From assembly GCA_916700875.1 (NCBI GenBank), contig CAKAKS010000062.1, positions 10,242,373 to 10,306,372 of the forward strand: DNA of 64,000 nucleotides. The letters are read 5' to 3'. The stretch is from Sebastes aleutianus (taxonomy: Eukaryota > Chordata > Actinopteri > Perciformes > Sebastidae). Positions 11,531 to 25,400 of this stretch are shown one piece after another. Numbering within the stretch: position 1 is the stretch's first letter; each line of letters starts with the position of its first letter. The notes beneath the pieces are model-generated. The model searched no databases. It was given only the letters and a program-made list of their open reading frames with translations, and was not told where the DNA came from. Position numbers and translations under genes: made by a program.

Positions 11531-13964
11531 CTTTCCCTCAGTCTCTGTTTAACAATGAAGTGGAAGTTATTGTACAGGATGACCCATAGATTGTATGAAA
11601 AAGAAAAGAAAAAATTCTTCAGTTGAAATACTACAGATATTTATACTGTGTATATTTATATGTATCTATATTAATATATACTTTGTTATCAGCCAATATA
11701 AAGCCCATGTAATTCCTTCCAGAAAGCCTTCATAGTATAATCATGACGATGTGGTTTTACTGCCCTCCAGTGGTCAAAGTGTGGAACTGCAAGATATTAA
11801 CTACCACTTCCGGTGAATACTTTCAAAATAGAGTGTTTTCACTCAGACTACTGGAAAGAAAACATCCAAAATACACAGTTAGGTGTTTATTTTACTACTT
11901 TGTCTATTTGTGTCTGTAGATTTCTCCTAAATTCACCAAAAGTTAGCATTACATAAAGCCTCATTTGCTTATTTTAACATAAAATGTCAGAAAAACTATA
12001 AAACAAAAGCTAATTGTCTTAATACAAGTAATCAGCTGGGGGAAGTTTCATGGTGATAACTATTTGTTAAAAGTTTTTACCCTACTCACCTGGGTACCCG
12101 GCCTTTATTTATTTAAAGGTTGGTTTCTCTGAATGAGGTTTTTCTCAAACTCTGAGCCAGAAATATCCACTTCAGTAGCACTTACACACACCAAAACTTC
12201 CCAGTTTCATTCCCATCTGTATTCTGAAGGTTTTTACAGAATGCGTTTGTTCATATAGAATATAGCATAGCCTAATTTATATAACATTTTAGACCAAAAA
12301 CATGGTGAAAATAGTTTTTTTTATGGCTGTTGACAGTATTTTCTGATTTATGGAGTGATAAAAACAGATATCCAAAATTCCCCCTGTAAAAACCTTTGAC
12401 TCTAATATGTCAACAAAAAGAAACAATAATTTAGAATCTGACTTTATCCAATGTTCAGATTTTTGTTCTGCAAATGTATGCAAATTAGCATATATTTGAA
12501 ATTCTAATGGCTCGTTTGCATATTTAAACATGCATTGTCAGAAAACTTGTAATACTAAAAAGAATTTCCTTAATGTAAGTTATGAACTGGGTAAGTTTTA
12601 TGGCGATATCTATTAGTTATTTTATTTTTAATTTAATTTAATTTAATTTAATTTAATTTAATTTAGTTTTGTTTTATTTTATTTTATTTTATTTTATTTC
12701 TTTATTTTATTCACTTGGGGTGTCTACCCTTAATGTAACAGGTACCGCAGCTCCACACTGTGACCACTTGAGGTTGGCTTTAAATAAACGTATATATACT
12801 GCAAGATATTAACTACCACTTCCGGTGAATACTTTCAAAGTAAATGGCCAAACTGAATGAATTAGGAACTAGGACGAGGAAGGCTGGGGTCACTTGACGA
12901 TATTACTGTTACATAGGTCAGGGATTTTAATAGTTGATAACCATGTCCACCAATACAGATAATCAAGTTCAAGATACTCAGGTTCCCTTCAACAATGGTT
13001 ATTAAATATGTATATTAAAAATCTAAATCATGCAAGTAAAAGCAAAATGAGAATCTAAGACATAAAATAGTGCAAACTAAAATATAGAGCTTAAATATAA
13101 ACATATATAAATATAAAATAAGCATATACATTTGTAATTTGTATATATATGTATATATATATATATATATATACATATATATACATACATATATTTATAT
13201 ATATACATATATTTTAGCTGTGACAACTAGACAACTATTATAGCCTATAATAGTAGATGGATAAATAGATTAATTTCTAATTGACAGTTTGGTCGCTGTG
13301 CTGTCGGCCAAAGTGATACATGTAGGTATCAGGTATCATGAAGAGACAGGAGATAGGATCATTGGTAGACGCCTTTAAAAATAATCTTGATAATTTAAAA
13401 AAAATAAAATAAATTATTAATTATTAAAGAGACATCCAGTGTTATTGTGATAGAGAACAACAGTCTAAGAATCATAAGACACATGAAGGGCTATATATTG
13501 TTATATGTTATTGTTATTATTATTTATTTTTAATGATCAAGCACACAGGTCAAGCATGACAATGTGCTTTAATTTCTAGGATGAGTTTAACAGGAACAGT
13601 GTACTCTGGTAGGTGGTGTTTTTTGCTCCAATGTAATCAGTAATGTCTTGCAGACTCTCGTCAACGTACACAATAGCTCCCAATCTAAAACTTTTGAAAT
13701 AGCTCTTGGCAGAGTAGTTTGTGCAAACACTTTACAGTGACACTGTGGCAGCTGTTACTCACAGCCTGTTCTGTGATTAACGAGACAATTCATCTTATTT
13801 GATTAAATAGAGCAGTGCATCTGCATTGAATAGGCTACCTGGTTTTCATGATGATGAATGGGCCACATTGTAGCGGTTAAAAGTCCTTTCACTGAATCCT
13901 TTGTGCTTGATATTATAAATTAGGTGAAACTTCACAGTCATACCACTTACTTTTTGTCTTCCAG
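11531..13964. other. Intergenic AT-rich region with simple repeats
   Basis: No coding exon seen. It contains ATTTA/TTTTA pentamer runs (about 12615-12710) and a TA/TATG microsatellite (about 13140-13215). A 42-bp exact direct repeat occurs at 11786-11827 and 12798-12839, with diverged similarity between the sequences around the two copies, suggesting an old tandem duplication of about 1 kb. Confidence 0.5.
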
Positions 13965-14049
13965 GGCAGAATACTGTGCTTGTGTGCAAAGACCATCTTC
14001 CTACATCTTCCATTAGCTCCAGGACTGTTCACCAACACCAGCACCCAGA

Positions 14050-15591
14050 ATGAGCATGGTAAGTTTCACTGCTTTGTTTCTGTTTTTATTTCACTGCATA
14101 TGAAGACATTATGGATTTGCTTCTGTAAATAGATGAATAAAAATATCAATACCATTATGGCTAACAGTGATATTCAATTTTCTGATTAAATGATTTGAAA
14201 CCCTGAAATGTGTTTCTCAGCAACTTGAATTGAAGAATGTGAATCTGAGAGCTGGAGATCAGCTGAAAATAAAGGGGATGATTCTACACGATGCTGAGAG
14301 GTGAGCGAACCAAATGCATTACATTTATTTTATATTAGCTTAAAGGGGACATATCGTGCTCATTTTCAGGTTCATGTTTGGGTTTCTACAAGAACATGTT
14401 TACATGCTTTAATGTTCAAAAAACACATTATTTTTCTCATAGTGTCTGTCTGAATATACCTGTAGTCATGCTCTGTCTGAAACACTCAGTTTTAGTGCAT
14501 TTCAACAGAATTGCAACAGAATTACGTTGCTTGGCAACAGCTTGGATCCATGTTTACATCCTGTCAGCTGATGTCATTCACACACACTGCAACAGGAAAT
14601 AAACTGGGACACATTTAGAATGTTTACGTTTAAAACTGTGAAATGGTCTAAATATTGTAGATTTGTGACATCACAAATGGACAGAAATCCTGATGGCTTG
14701 TTTCAAATGCACAGTTTCTGAATACGGGCTGTGTGTACTTCTCCGTATATTGAGTGTTTTGATACTCTCACAGTATTTATATAGAACTTAAACCTGCTTT
14801 ATAATATAAAAGAAAAGAAAATCTCACTTTTTACAATATGGGACCTTTAACTGAATAAAATAATATGGTGATATTTACGCAGATGCATTCTGGAAAACTG
14901 GGAAAATGTCACTTATATAATTATAATATAGCCTGTAATATTGATCTTGTGTGGCCTCCTAAGCTCTGCAAACGCCTTGATATTAAGATCACCTTTATTG
15001 TATAATCTCCGATCCACTCAGATTCCAGATCGACCTCGGCTCTGGTGCAGACGACCTGGCACTGCACTTTAACCCTCGTTTTCATGATGACAATGATGGA
15101 GCCGTTCTCGTTTGCAACTCAAAGACTGACGGTTGTTGGGGCGATGAGAAGCGGGAAATACACAACCCCCTACAGAGGGGCACAGAGGTCAAGGTGAGGG
15201 AATCTGACTGAAGGAAGTAAAAATGTGTGTATTTTTTGAAAAAAAAAGCTGTGGAAGGTTTAGCTAGGATTTAAAAAAAAAAATGCTTAAAGGGTCAGTT
15301 CATCCAAATCACAAGAAACACATTTCCTCAATAGCGATATTTAGCCATGCAGGTAGATTTTGTTTGGAGAGGTTTTGAGATTTCTGTCTCAGAGAATTTC
15401 TACTAAAAATAAAAAAAGGTTTTACTGTATTGTTTCTATTTTAGCTGGTGTTGAAGCTGGCTGGAGGCGTGTTTGAAGTGGAGCTTCCTGATGGACAAGA
15501 AGTCCAGTTTCCCAACCGTGACGACATGGATGTCATCAGCTACATCAAAATCGCAGGGGACTTCAATCTGACTTCCTTCAAGATCTGCTAA
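14050..15591 (+). CDS. lgals2: Prototype galectin, galectin-2-like (4 coding exons)
   Basis: A beta-galactoside-binding lectin of 135 residues in exons 14050-14058, 14221-14300, 15022-15193 and 15445-15591, all with GT-AG borders and consistent phase. The tiny first exon (MSM) plus three larger ones is the usual prototype-galectin layout. The third exon holds the full sugar-binding signature: H-x-NPR, then V-x-N, then W-x-x-E-x-R (LHFNPRF, VCNS, CWGDEKRE). No signal peptide is present, as expected for galectins, which leave the cell by a non-classical route. An acceptor at 13964 indicates that the ATG exon starts at 13965 and that a noncoding exon may lie upstream. The position next to pick1 and a cdc42ep gene favours lgals2 over lgals1, but a lineage-specific galectin-1/2-like gene is possible. 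Confidence 0.9.
14340..14850. mobile_element. Nonautonomous DNA-transposon-like repeat in galectin intron 2
   Basis: Starts TTAAAGGGGACATAT and ends ATATGGGACCTTTAA, an imperfect terminal inverted repeat (TTAAAGG/CCTTTAA). It is about 510 bp, lacks coding potential, and sits wholly inside the galectin intron. The ends match a repeat I recognise as widespread in percomorph fish; the superfamily is not assigned. Confidence 0.65.
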
Positions 15592-18500
15592 GAGACACAA
15601 CTGTTGTAACACATGCATGCCACGTTTATCACTTTGGTTAAAGACGAGACTTGGTCAGTTATTGTAAGAACTATTAATCATCTCAAGAGATGTATATCTT
15701 CAGTGAATTGGAAATGTATCTTTATTTAAAAATGTCCTGTTGTGCACAATAATATAAAATGTTTAAATTCACATGATCTTGTTTTGTTGTCTTTGAAAGG
15801 TTGTAGTTTAATCCCACGCTTTGGAAAAATATTTCCCACATACAGTCACATTAACTTTACATATAGTATCAGTCTAGTCATGAGAGATCAGCAGTCTTAA
15901 TTAACTTATCAGTTTTAGTCATACTATGAAATTTACTGAATAACGTTTGGCTGTAATCCTGCTTTTAGAAGGAAGTTAGCTCATTCTGAGCATAAAACAG
16001 TCAAGATAGCAGCAAACAGGAGAGCTGATATTCATCCAAGATTGTCATTTTACTGTCATTTTGTGTTTACAGTTCATTAAAATCATCTGGCACCTGGAGG
16101 GAAGTTGTCATCATTCAGTGTGTGTGTGCTCAACACATATGACTGCTGTAACTTTTGTGTTGAGAGGTAAAGTTTCAGTTCTTTAAAAACAACTTTTGGT
16201 AACTCTTTAATTTACAGGCTGTGTATTTACTGGAAATAGTTACAACAGTAACATAATATTGATTCATATTTGATCAGCGCTGCCTAGTTTGACCGTTTGA
16301 TTGGAGTTTGCGTGTGATTGACAGCTGCTCAGTGACGGCAAGGCTCCAGCTCGGCTCTGATTGGTTGTTCTCCTCCAGTCTGTGAAATCCTGTAGATACC
16401 ATTAGGAGCACCAGAGGACACAGAGGCACATGTTTTTTTTCCAGATTATCTGTCTCATGCACTACTGTCAGGATATAGTGACCGTTTTATTAAAACATAT
16501 TTTTTTAATAATATTTGCTCCATTTCTACCCACTGCTGCTTTAATTATGTAGTAATTTGAAGAAATTGCCACGAAATAACAGTAAAGTAAAATCAATATT
16601 ATGACAAGTTGTTACTGTAATTACCTAATACTTTACAGTAATTTCAGGTAATTCTACTAATACAGTTTGTTAATTCCCATATAATTACAGAGCAAACCTC
16701 TTTATTCTGCTTTAATTTTACTCTGTAATTACCCAATACTTGACAGCAATTTCAGGTAATTCTACAACTGGTCATTATATTGATTTTACTGATTTTACTT
16801 TATTTCCTAGTAATTTCTTCACATTACTATGTAATTAACAGCCTTTAAATTCAAGGGTTGCCCAACTTTTTAATCTATTAACTATAGAAATAGTTACCCC
16901 AGATATTAAAGGTGTAGCTGTGTGTGTTTGTGTTAATGTGACTGAAGCAGAATATAATTATGTTTGCAATATAATCATTGTTCAATATTGTATTGATCAC
17001 TGCTGCTGATTAGTCTGACCAGTCAAACAGAGGAAGGAGAAGGAGAAGAACCTCTCCTTTAGCCAACTTGCTCACAGGTACCTGTCATAGTTCTGCAAAG
17101 GTCTTAAAGGCCAGTGTGCAGGAGTTAGTGGCATCTAGCAGTGTGGTTGCAGACTGCAACCAACTGAATACCCCTCCGCTCACTCCTCCCTTTCTAAGCA
17201 TGTAAAATAACCTAAAGTAGCCGTCAGGTGCATTCATGCCACCAAATACAGCATGTTACTTAAATGTAAAATCACGAAAGGCTCTCTCTAGAGCAAATGT
17301 TTGGTTTGTCCATTCTGGGCTACTGTAGAAACATAGCGGAGCAACATGGCGGACTCCGTGAAGAGGACCCGCTCCCTATGTAGATATGAAGAGCTCACTC
17401 TAAGCTAACGAAAACACGATTCTTAGTTTCATGTGATTATACACTTAAAAAAACATAATGATTATATTCCATTTCTGCCAATAGATCCCCCTAAATCTTA
17501 CACACTGATCCTTTAAAGGTTTTAAAAGTACTTTTGTCAAATATCCCATATTTTACAATAATCATTGAATAATATTGTATTCATACAGTCAAAGGTGATT
17601 CCCCATGTTAGCAGATTTTTGTTTTTGCTGTTTTTTGATTTATAGGATCTAATGATACTATGAAAAAATCTTAATTATGAGAAAATACACTACAGTGTAA
17701 GGCATAATGCACTATGGTCTATGGCAGGTTTAAAGGTGTAAATTGAGACTCATTTCAGAAACATGAAGAAACCTGGTTTTTCACTAGATATTATGTTATT
17801 TTTATTATAACATGACACATTAACCTCAACAGATTTCTTCTCAACGACTTACAGTACGTTGTTTACATCACATATGGATATTGTAATAGTAAGGAATCAG
17901 TGAGATTCTAAATAAAAACAATGAAACTCACACTTGTGTGGCTATAATAACAGATTGATTGAAATGAGATTAACATAACACAGTTTAACACTTCAAATAA
18001 TACAGAAACATAAAGCATCATTCATTAGCTATGTTTGACATGTTCTTTAACATGATTCAATTTCACATGTAGAGACCGTCGTGGCAAACAAAAAACATTT
18101 ACATTGGTTACATTGCAACTTATACTTGAATATCATTCTTTGTTACAAACAGGTACATGCTTATTAATAGAAGCCTAATATCTAGCCTAAATCTCCAGAC
18201 TTTAATCCTTACATGATATCATTACAGTATCACAACAATCACTCTTAGGTTTTACTTCATTATGCATATACAGTGGAAACCTCTTAAAGTGGCCACATCT
18301 GTCAAACTGATCAATATAAGAATATGATTATTAGAACTGTTTTTTTTCTTTATTTCTCATGCAGATTACCATCTAATTGACATTTGTATATGTATTACAT
18401 ATTTAATGAATTTTATTGACTGTTTCAAAATACAGTTCAGCTGTTTCAAACGCGGCTCCAACCACAGATGCTTACGTGCACATTTGTTTTCTGTCTCCAT

Positions 18501-19452
18501 CTATGGCAGCCATGACTGTGTTCCCGTTGTTTGAGTAGACTACACAAGGTAGCCTGAGGAACATCAAGTTTCATTGGCTCGTTTTTAGCGGTTTGTCATT
18601 TAAGCTTCGTGGAGACTATGTTTTTCTTTGAGAGAAAAATTGCTTTCTTTTTCCTGTCATGTCTTTAATGTGCACAAAGCACCAGCCTCAAGTAGACAGC
18701 CTAAAGCTGACGGGTTACCGCGAGGCAAAGCATCATGGGAGTAAAGTCTATATAAGCGGTTGATCACTGTAACCATGATCACTATAAGCTGTTTACACTG
18801 TACTTCATTATGTTTCAGCAGCTGCAAGCACATGAACATCTTAACACAATTCATAAACAAGACATAAACCATGCAAAAATACAATTCTTGTTCGACACGA
18901 TTTTCAGATTTGATTTTTAGAAATAATACAGGTTAACAAAGAAATATGTCTTCCATTAGTTATTAGTTCAAAACTTGATCATTTCTGACAACATTTGTCT
19001 CTCACCCTCTCACAACTCTTTCCATGTTCATTGAAATTCAGAACTTCTAATTCGACATTGTGATTTAATAAGAAATGCAACAATTTAATCAGTCCTCTTT
19101 TTCTCTCTGCTTTACCTTCATGGAAATAATTTTCATTTACAGAAATCCTCATTAAACAATGCACTTGAAATGATTATTAATGCATTAAAGATTTTATGAC
19201 TGACTAAATTCTCCAGGTCGATATTTTTCTTGTGCACTCTTGTTTGAAGTGTTGAATTTTTGTGTGCCTGTCTAATCGCGTGTAGTTTGTAATGATTCAT
19301 TGACTGTCCACATGGATCACTCAGACAAATTCACCTGTCCATGATAAAATTAACAAAAGTCTGTGAATGTTGTTTTACAGGAATCTGATGAATGAATAAC
19401 CACGTGAAAACAACTATCAGCCATTAGCTGGGTTGTGGTTGTGTTGGCTCAC
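15592..19452. other. Intergenic region between galectin and VLIG copy A
   Basis: No protein-coding exon was recognised. A short-TIR repeat lies at 17104-17518. The part nearest 19452 should be the 3' untranslated region of VLIG copy A. It differs from the 3' flanks of copies B and C, which resemble each other. Confidence 0.5.
17104..17518. mobile_element. Short nonautonomous DNA transposon with TTAAAGG ends
   Basis: Begins TTAAAGGCCAGTGTGCAGGA and ends TTACACACTGATCCTTTAAA, which form an imperfect inverted repeat (CAGTGTG...CACACTG). It is about 415 bp and noncoding. The text matches a repeat seen in many percomorph genomes; no family name is assigned. Confidence 0.65.
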
Positions 19453-22400
19453 TCACAGATTGTACATTTCATCCAGACTTTGAATAGCTTCTTCCTTAGT
19501 GTGTGTTTTCCACTCGCTGGGAATTTCTCCTCTACCCTGGAATTTTAACTCATAGTGGACTTCCAGTTGCTTCTCAAATCGACACACAAACCATGTCCAA
19601 TATTTCAGCTTGGACTCATCAGGGGTAATTCTCCAGTTAGCATAAAGTGGGCCAGCAGTTCGGTACTGTTTGAAGGGAATTGACTTTTCTGACTCATGAC
19701 CAAGGTAAAAAACTCGATCACTTGCAACTTTTGTTGTGCAGAAATCAACAGACATATTTTCTGTGTTTTTCCAGTACATACCATTGGCTGCAGAAGATCG
19801 ATGAAAAGGTACGCTGTGGTCATCAGGACTGTGATTTTCTAGTGTGTTGGTACAAACAGCTGCACAGAATGGACACTTTACCCAGCAGCTGTTACACAGC
19901 TGATCAATGAGGATTTGATCAGGCTTCATCCTGAATTCCTCCATTTTATTCCATGAGAGTTTGCTCACTTCCATCATGACGGATTTAAGACCTTTCTCTA
20001 TCTCTTCTTTAAGAAAGTCAAATCTGTTTATGTCACTGAAGTTTTGACAACAGATGGTGTCGAATGTTAGCGTATCGTTTAGCAAACTGGAAAATTCCTC
20101 CATCCACATGTCTGGGTCTCCTCCCTGGATTTCGACTTTCTCTGTTGCATCAAACAAAGCTTGACTCACAAGATTTTTGATGTCTTCAACATTTTTCTGG
20201 AGTATGTTCCATGCTTTATCTGTGCTGTCTGTGAAGATGTATTTCTGTACTTCCTCTCTTATAAATTCCTCCGCTTGGCTCCTTGGGTGTCGAATGTAGG
20301 TGATAAAACCATCAAAGTCCTCTTTCTCTGCGAGCGACTTCAACACGTGTTTCTCCAAGTTCAGCCTGTTCCCACTGAATGCTGGGAAACTGCACCTCAT
20401 CTCTCCAGCGAGATCAATGGCAGTCTTGTTACAGACGGCCTCAACAGTGGAACTCTTCAGTTTCTCACAGATCAGTTCTCCAAGCACAACAGCAGACGAG
20501 TTTCCTTTGCAGAAGCTTCTGAAAATGTTGTAATATTGCATTTTCTTGCTTTCTACATAAGCGAGTGCATCGTTGTTCTCTTTGAATTTCTTGTGGGACT
20601 CTGAAAGCCATCTACCTGCTCTGTGAAACACATACAGTATGAGATCAACTGTAAACTCCTTCTTCAGAGCATATTTCCTCTTTGATTCAAATTCTGTCAC
20701 CTTTTCTTTCACCTGGTTGGCCACTTCCTGCAAGAAAGTTGATTTGTAGCCTCTTGTAGCTACAGGTTTGCTCTTGATTGCATCAAGGGACTGTTTTTCA
20801 ACACCATCAATGAAGGATCTGATCAGTTGCTGTTCTTCATACTGAAAATACCCCTTAAAGGTATATTTTGCTTTTGTCCAGGTTTCTGAACAACGGTCAA
20901 GGATACCTTTTTCTGTGTTACTCAGATCTTGGTGCTTGCTGAGAGATACATAATGAACGTAATCTCCAACCTCTGATATTTTTTTGAATCTGCCACTGCT
21001 TTCACATTCAGCTATGAGAGACCATTCAAACCCAATCTCCTGAAGGATAATTGACTGATCTTGTTCATAGTTGATGTCCTCAATAGGTTTTATACCTGCA
21101 GTTAGTTCACGAACCAAGCCACTCCAAACAGAGTTGAAGTGCTTTTTAAGTTCCTCTTCATCTTTTGCCTTGTCCTTTAACCGATGAGCGAGCTCTTTGC
21201 TCTTTTGTAGCAGCTTGTTCTCAAACTCTGTCTTCTTATCATCTAGCTTTTTACAAGCGTTCTTCTGCTGGATGACTTCATCCAGTCTTCTTTTAACTGC
21301 TCTCACTTGCTCATCATGAAACTCCTTGATTTTGCTTTCGAATCGTCCTCGCCACTGAACCAACATTTCTTTGTCTCTGTCATCATCAAAGTATGTTGTC
21401 ATTGCTTTTGTGATTTCTCCATAGGTTTTGTTCATTTCTTTATGAAGATAATTGAGCTCGACTTTGTCAAGTTTTCCATTTTCAATTTGGGTATGAAGAC
21501 CATTCTCAATGGTCAACATGTTGCTCCTCAGATCCCAGGTCCAGTTCGCGTATTGGATCTCAAGTTTTCTGTATACTGCAATTTCAAGTGTGTTTTTGAA
21601 ACTGAAAACAAACTGTTCGTTCATCAGGGCTTTCCACAGGTCCTGGATTTTGCTTTTGAACTGTGAGAGAGTAATCCCAGCAGACTGGGAAGCTTTAGAG
21701 AGGATGATGGTCTTCAGCTCTTGGACGCTCTCACTATAACCTGGATTTGGAGGAGCCATAGGTGGACTTCCCTCCCATAGCTGGGCAAAGTATTTCACAT
21801 CTTTCTGCACATCAAATGCAATGACGTCACTGAAGCACTCAGCATCACAAACCTCCTCTTTGGCTGCTAGTGAGGCCATCTTGTCCAGTTTTTCTTGCAG
21901 CCGTCTCTTTCCGTCCATGTTTTTCTCTGCAGCTGCAATATCTGTAACATTCTGATGAACGAACACACAACTTGGAGAAAGTTTAATTTTCTTCATCCTC
22001 ATGAAAGCCTGAACAACAATCTGCAGAACATCTTGCATCTCAGCTGGATTCTCTCCAAAGATGTTGATCAGTGTCATGTTTCCCAGACCAACAACAAATG
22101 TTGCCAGTTCATTGTCGTGCTGAAGAGTGGCGTTACCTTCCAACTCAAGAGCACGCAGTCCTTCCGTGTCCACCACTAGGATGTAGTCAAACTGAAACTT
22201 TTTCTTGATCTCCTCTGACACTTTGACCAGCTGCATGAAGGCCCCCTTGGTGCACCTGCCAGCACTCACTGCAAACTGTAACCCAAACATGGCATTCAGC
22301 ATTGTTGATTTTCCACTGCTCTGTACGCCCAAAACTGACAAAACAAAAACTCTCTTGTCGCCCAGTTTCTTGATGACTTCATCTAAAAGACTAGAGATCC

Positions 22401-25400
22401 ATGTTAAAGGTACGTGACCTGCATCACCATCCATCAGCTCCATTGGGTGTCCTGATATCATCAACTCTGCAGCCAGCTCCGGGTATTTAGACCAGTCAGT
22501 CTGTACCGTCTTTGTTTGTTTCTGCAGAGATGCATGGGCTTCATAGATCTGTCCCATTTCTCTAAAGATGTGCTCCAAGCCAAAAGTTGCTGACTGTAGT
22601 TTTGTTGATATTTCATCAAGCTCAGTTTGCTTTCTTTTTAACAGATCAGATTTGTCATGCTTCTTCTTCAAAGCCAAGACTTCAGTCCACTTTTCATCAT
22701 AGTTTTGGAGAATTGAAGAGAGATCGTCTGTGGAGAGGGCATCTATTAAGACCTGAGTCCATTTCAGGAAATAGACTTTGTCTGTTGATGGCAAAGATGA
22801 GAGGCTTTCAATGAACAACTTCATCGGTTTACTGCAGGAAGCAGTGTGTTGTTTTTGTCGTATTTGGTTTAATTTCTGTTGCTTTTCACATTTCTCCTTC
22901 TCAATGTGTCCTTTCAGGTGATACAGTTCTTTGTTTATTTTGCACCACTCATGCCACAGCTGGCCTTGACAAGGCAGAAATGTATCTTTGATCTTTGAAA
23001 CATCCATCCCCTGAAGCAAGTTCACTACTTTCATAGCAGCAGATTTTCCTTTTTGACAGGCTTCATCATCTTCATCCACTCTGATTCCAGAGACCTCAGC
23101 CATTGTTTCAAGTTGGAAGGATGCATGTGGTCCAGACAAACCTTTTCCAATGATTTTTCTCAGTTCTTCAGAAACATCCGAATGGCTTCTGTCCTTCAGA
23201 CCCACTTTGTATTTTCCCTCTTTGATCGGAACAGCACCACAATCATTATCAGCAATGAGAATAATGAGAGGCTTCGGAGACTTGAGAAGGGCTGAGATAA
23301 CTGCAGTACTTTGTTTACCTCTTTCCAGAGTTGGTACAAGAACAACATTGACTGAAGATCTGTCAGTCAGTATGTCACGCTGTTTCTCAATCGACAGAGC
23401 ATCACCATGAAGATTACAGAAGGCAATGCAGTCAGTGAAGGCATCAGTGGGTTTTCCAGCAGGGCAGTACCAGGCAATCTCTGCCACACCATCCATCAGA
23501 TGTCGAGACTTGGTGCTACCTGGGCAGTTTCTGTGGAAGAAGGTGTGGTGACGGTCGTTGATCAAAGAGTTCATCAGCTGAGATTTAGACAGAGATAGTG
23601 AACCCAGGCGGAGAAATGACACCATGGGTGTCTCAGCTTTGCAGATGGGCATACTCTTCATGGTGACAATGTTTGAATTGTCTTTGATTTCAGTTATCTT
23701 CCATGTTTTTCTTATTTGTCTGAATGTCCACAGAGGACAGCCAATATCCATTGTGACTGGGTCAGGAACAAGAAAAGGTAAGGCGTACTGACATTGTGAT
23801 AGCTTTGTAATCATGTTCTGCTTAAAGAAGCTGTCTGAGCAGTGAAATACTGCCATTTGAACATCCATTGGATGCACGTGAGACTGTTTTGATTGATCAA
23901 AGTCTACAGTGGCGTTAAAAAGAGCTTCCAAGTCATCGTCATCTGTGTCAACAGTGTCAAACACTGGAACAGGATTTGAATGGCTCACCTCAGGACTGTC
24001 TTGTTTTACAGGAATATATCTGGCTCTGTAGTCTAACATCATCAACCTCTGAAGAAAAGTAAGAGCGAGATCTTTCTCAGATGTGTCATGATCCTGTTTC
24101 ACAGGTGGACCTACTTTAAGAAAATCTGCTGGTGACAACTTCTTTTGACGTTTGTCTTGAAGGTGAAGTCTGCCAAGCAGTGTTTCAGCTTCTCTTTGAT
24201 ATTGTTTCTTCTTGTTGATCTCTTCAGAAATCTCCGCTGACTGCTGTAAATAAGTAAATAAACATGTACTGTATGTAGAAAATTATAATGTCACACAATG
24301 AGATATAAAGTAAATAGTCTTTAAGATCTTGTGAATTTGGAGTTTCTTACCTTATCCATGTTCCCATTCGTATCCATATCTAAGTTACCTGAAGGACAGC
24401 AATGAACCAGAGGGACAGATCAACCAATATGTTTTTCTAATGTTCATTGCAAGTTATTTTGAATGTTGAAAGCTATAATTAGCTCTATTTTTGACAGTTT
24501 GGGGTAATCTTACATTAAAATATTCCTTAAAATGTTACCTTTCTTCTTGGTTGCAGATGATACAGACTTGATTTCAGACTTTCCCCCTGTGCTGTCACCA
24601 GTCTTCTGCGAGTCGCACTAAGAAAACATGGGATTTTATATAACCTTTACAGTAGTTCACCTGGTTAGAGCATTTGAGATAAAGAATGTTTTCAGTAATA
24701 ATTGAAAACAGCAACAAGATAAATATACCATCACTCAGTAACACACAGTGGTGCACCAATTCAATAAAGGAATACAAAAAATATAAAAGCAAGGTAAAAC
24801 AATATGCTCATTTCCAAATTTCAAATAAATATGGGTAGTTTTAGAAAACGCATGCTGTTCTATAACCATGAGCCCTATTGAGCTTACCTTGATTTCAGCT
24901 GCATCCACCTCCATATCTTCTACTGCAGCATAATGAAAGAAAAAAGCAGATTGCACAAGATCAAGGTTTAGAAATAACACTATTAGTTAACCATCTTACT
25001 TTCATTGTATTTGTAATGTGTCTGTGTTAAATTCCATTAATTTCTGCAAATGATTTTACATAATATCTGTCATAATAACATAATATTTTACATAATATCA
25101 CCCTCTTCAGGTCAGAAAAAGACATTGAAGTTTTACTGCAAAAAGAAAATATTAAAATAATCTAGAAATTGTGTTTGTTTAGTTTTTTTTGTCTTTTTGC
25201 ACATTGGGTTGTATGACTTTATAAAGACATTTTTGGTAAGTTATGCGATGAGATTGATTTTTATGTGTTTTTGGTTGTACTGTGATATTAGAGACTTGAC
25301 AGTTGCAGGATGACGCCTATAAATTGTACAGGGTCCTCATAACCTAATGAATTAATCTGACATGATTGGTAATATAAAGACACCCCAAACCATTTAGGTA

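Noticed and set aside
20161..23598. Open frames on the plus strand opposite the VLIG big exon
   Set aside because: They are antisense shadows of a conserved coding exon and recur identically opposite copies B and C; no independent signal.
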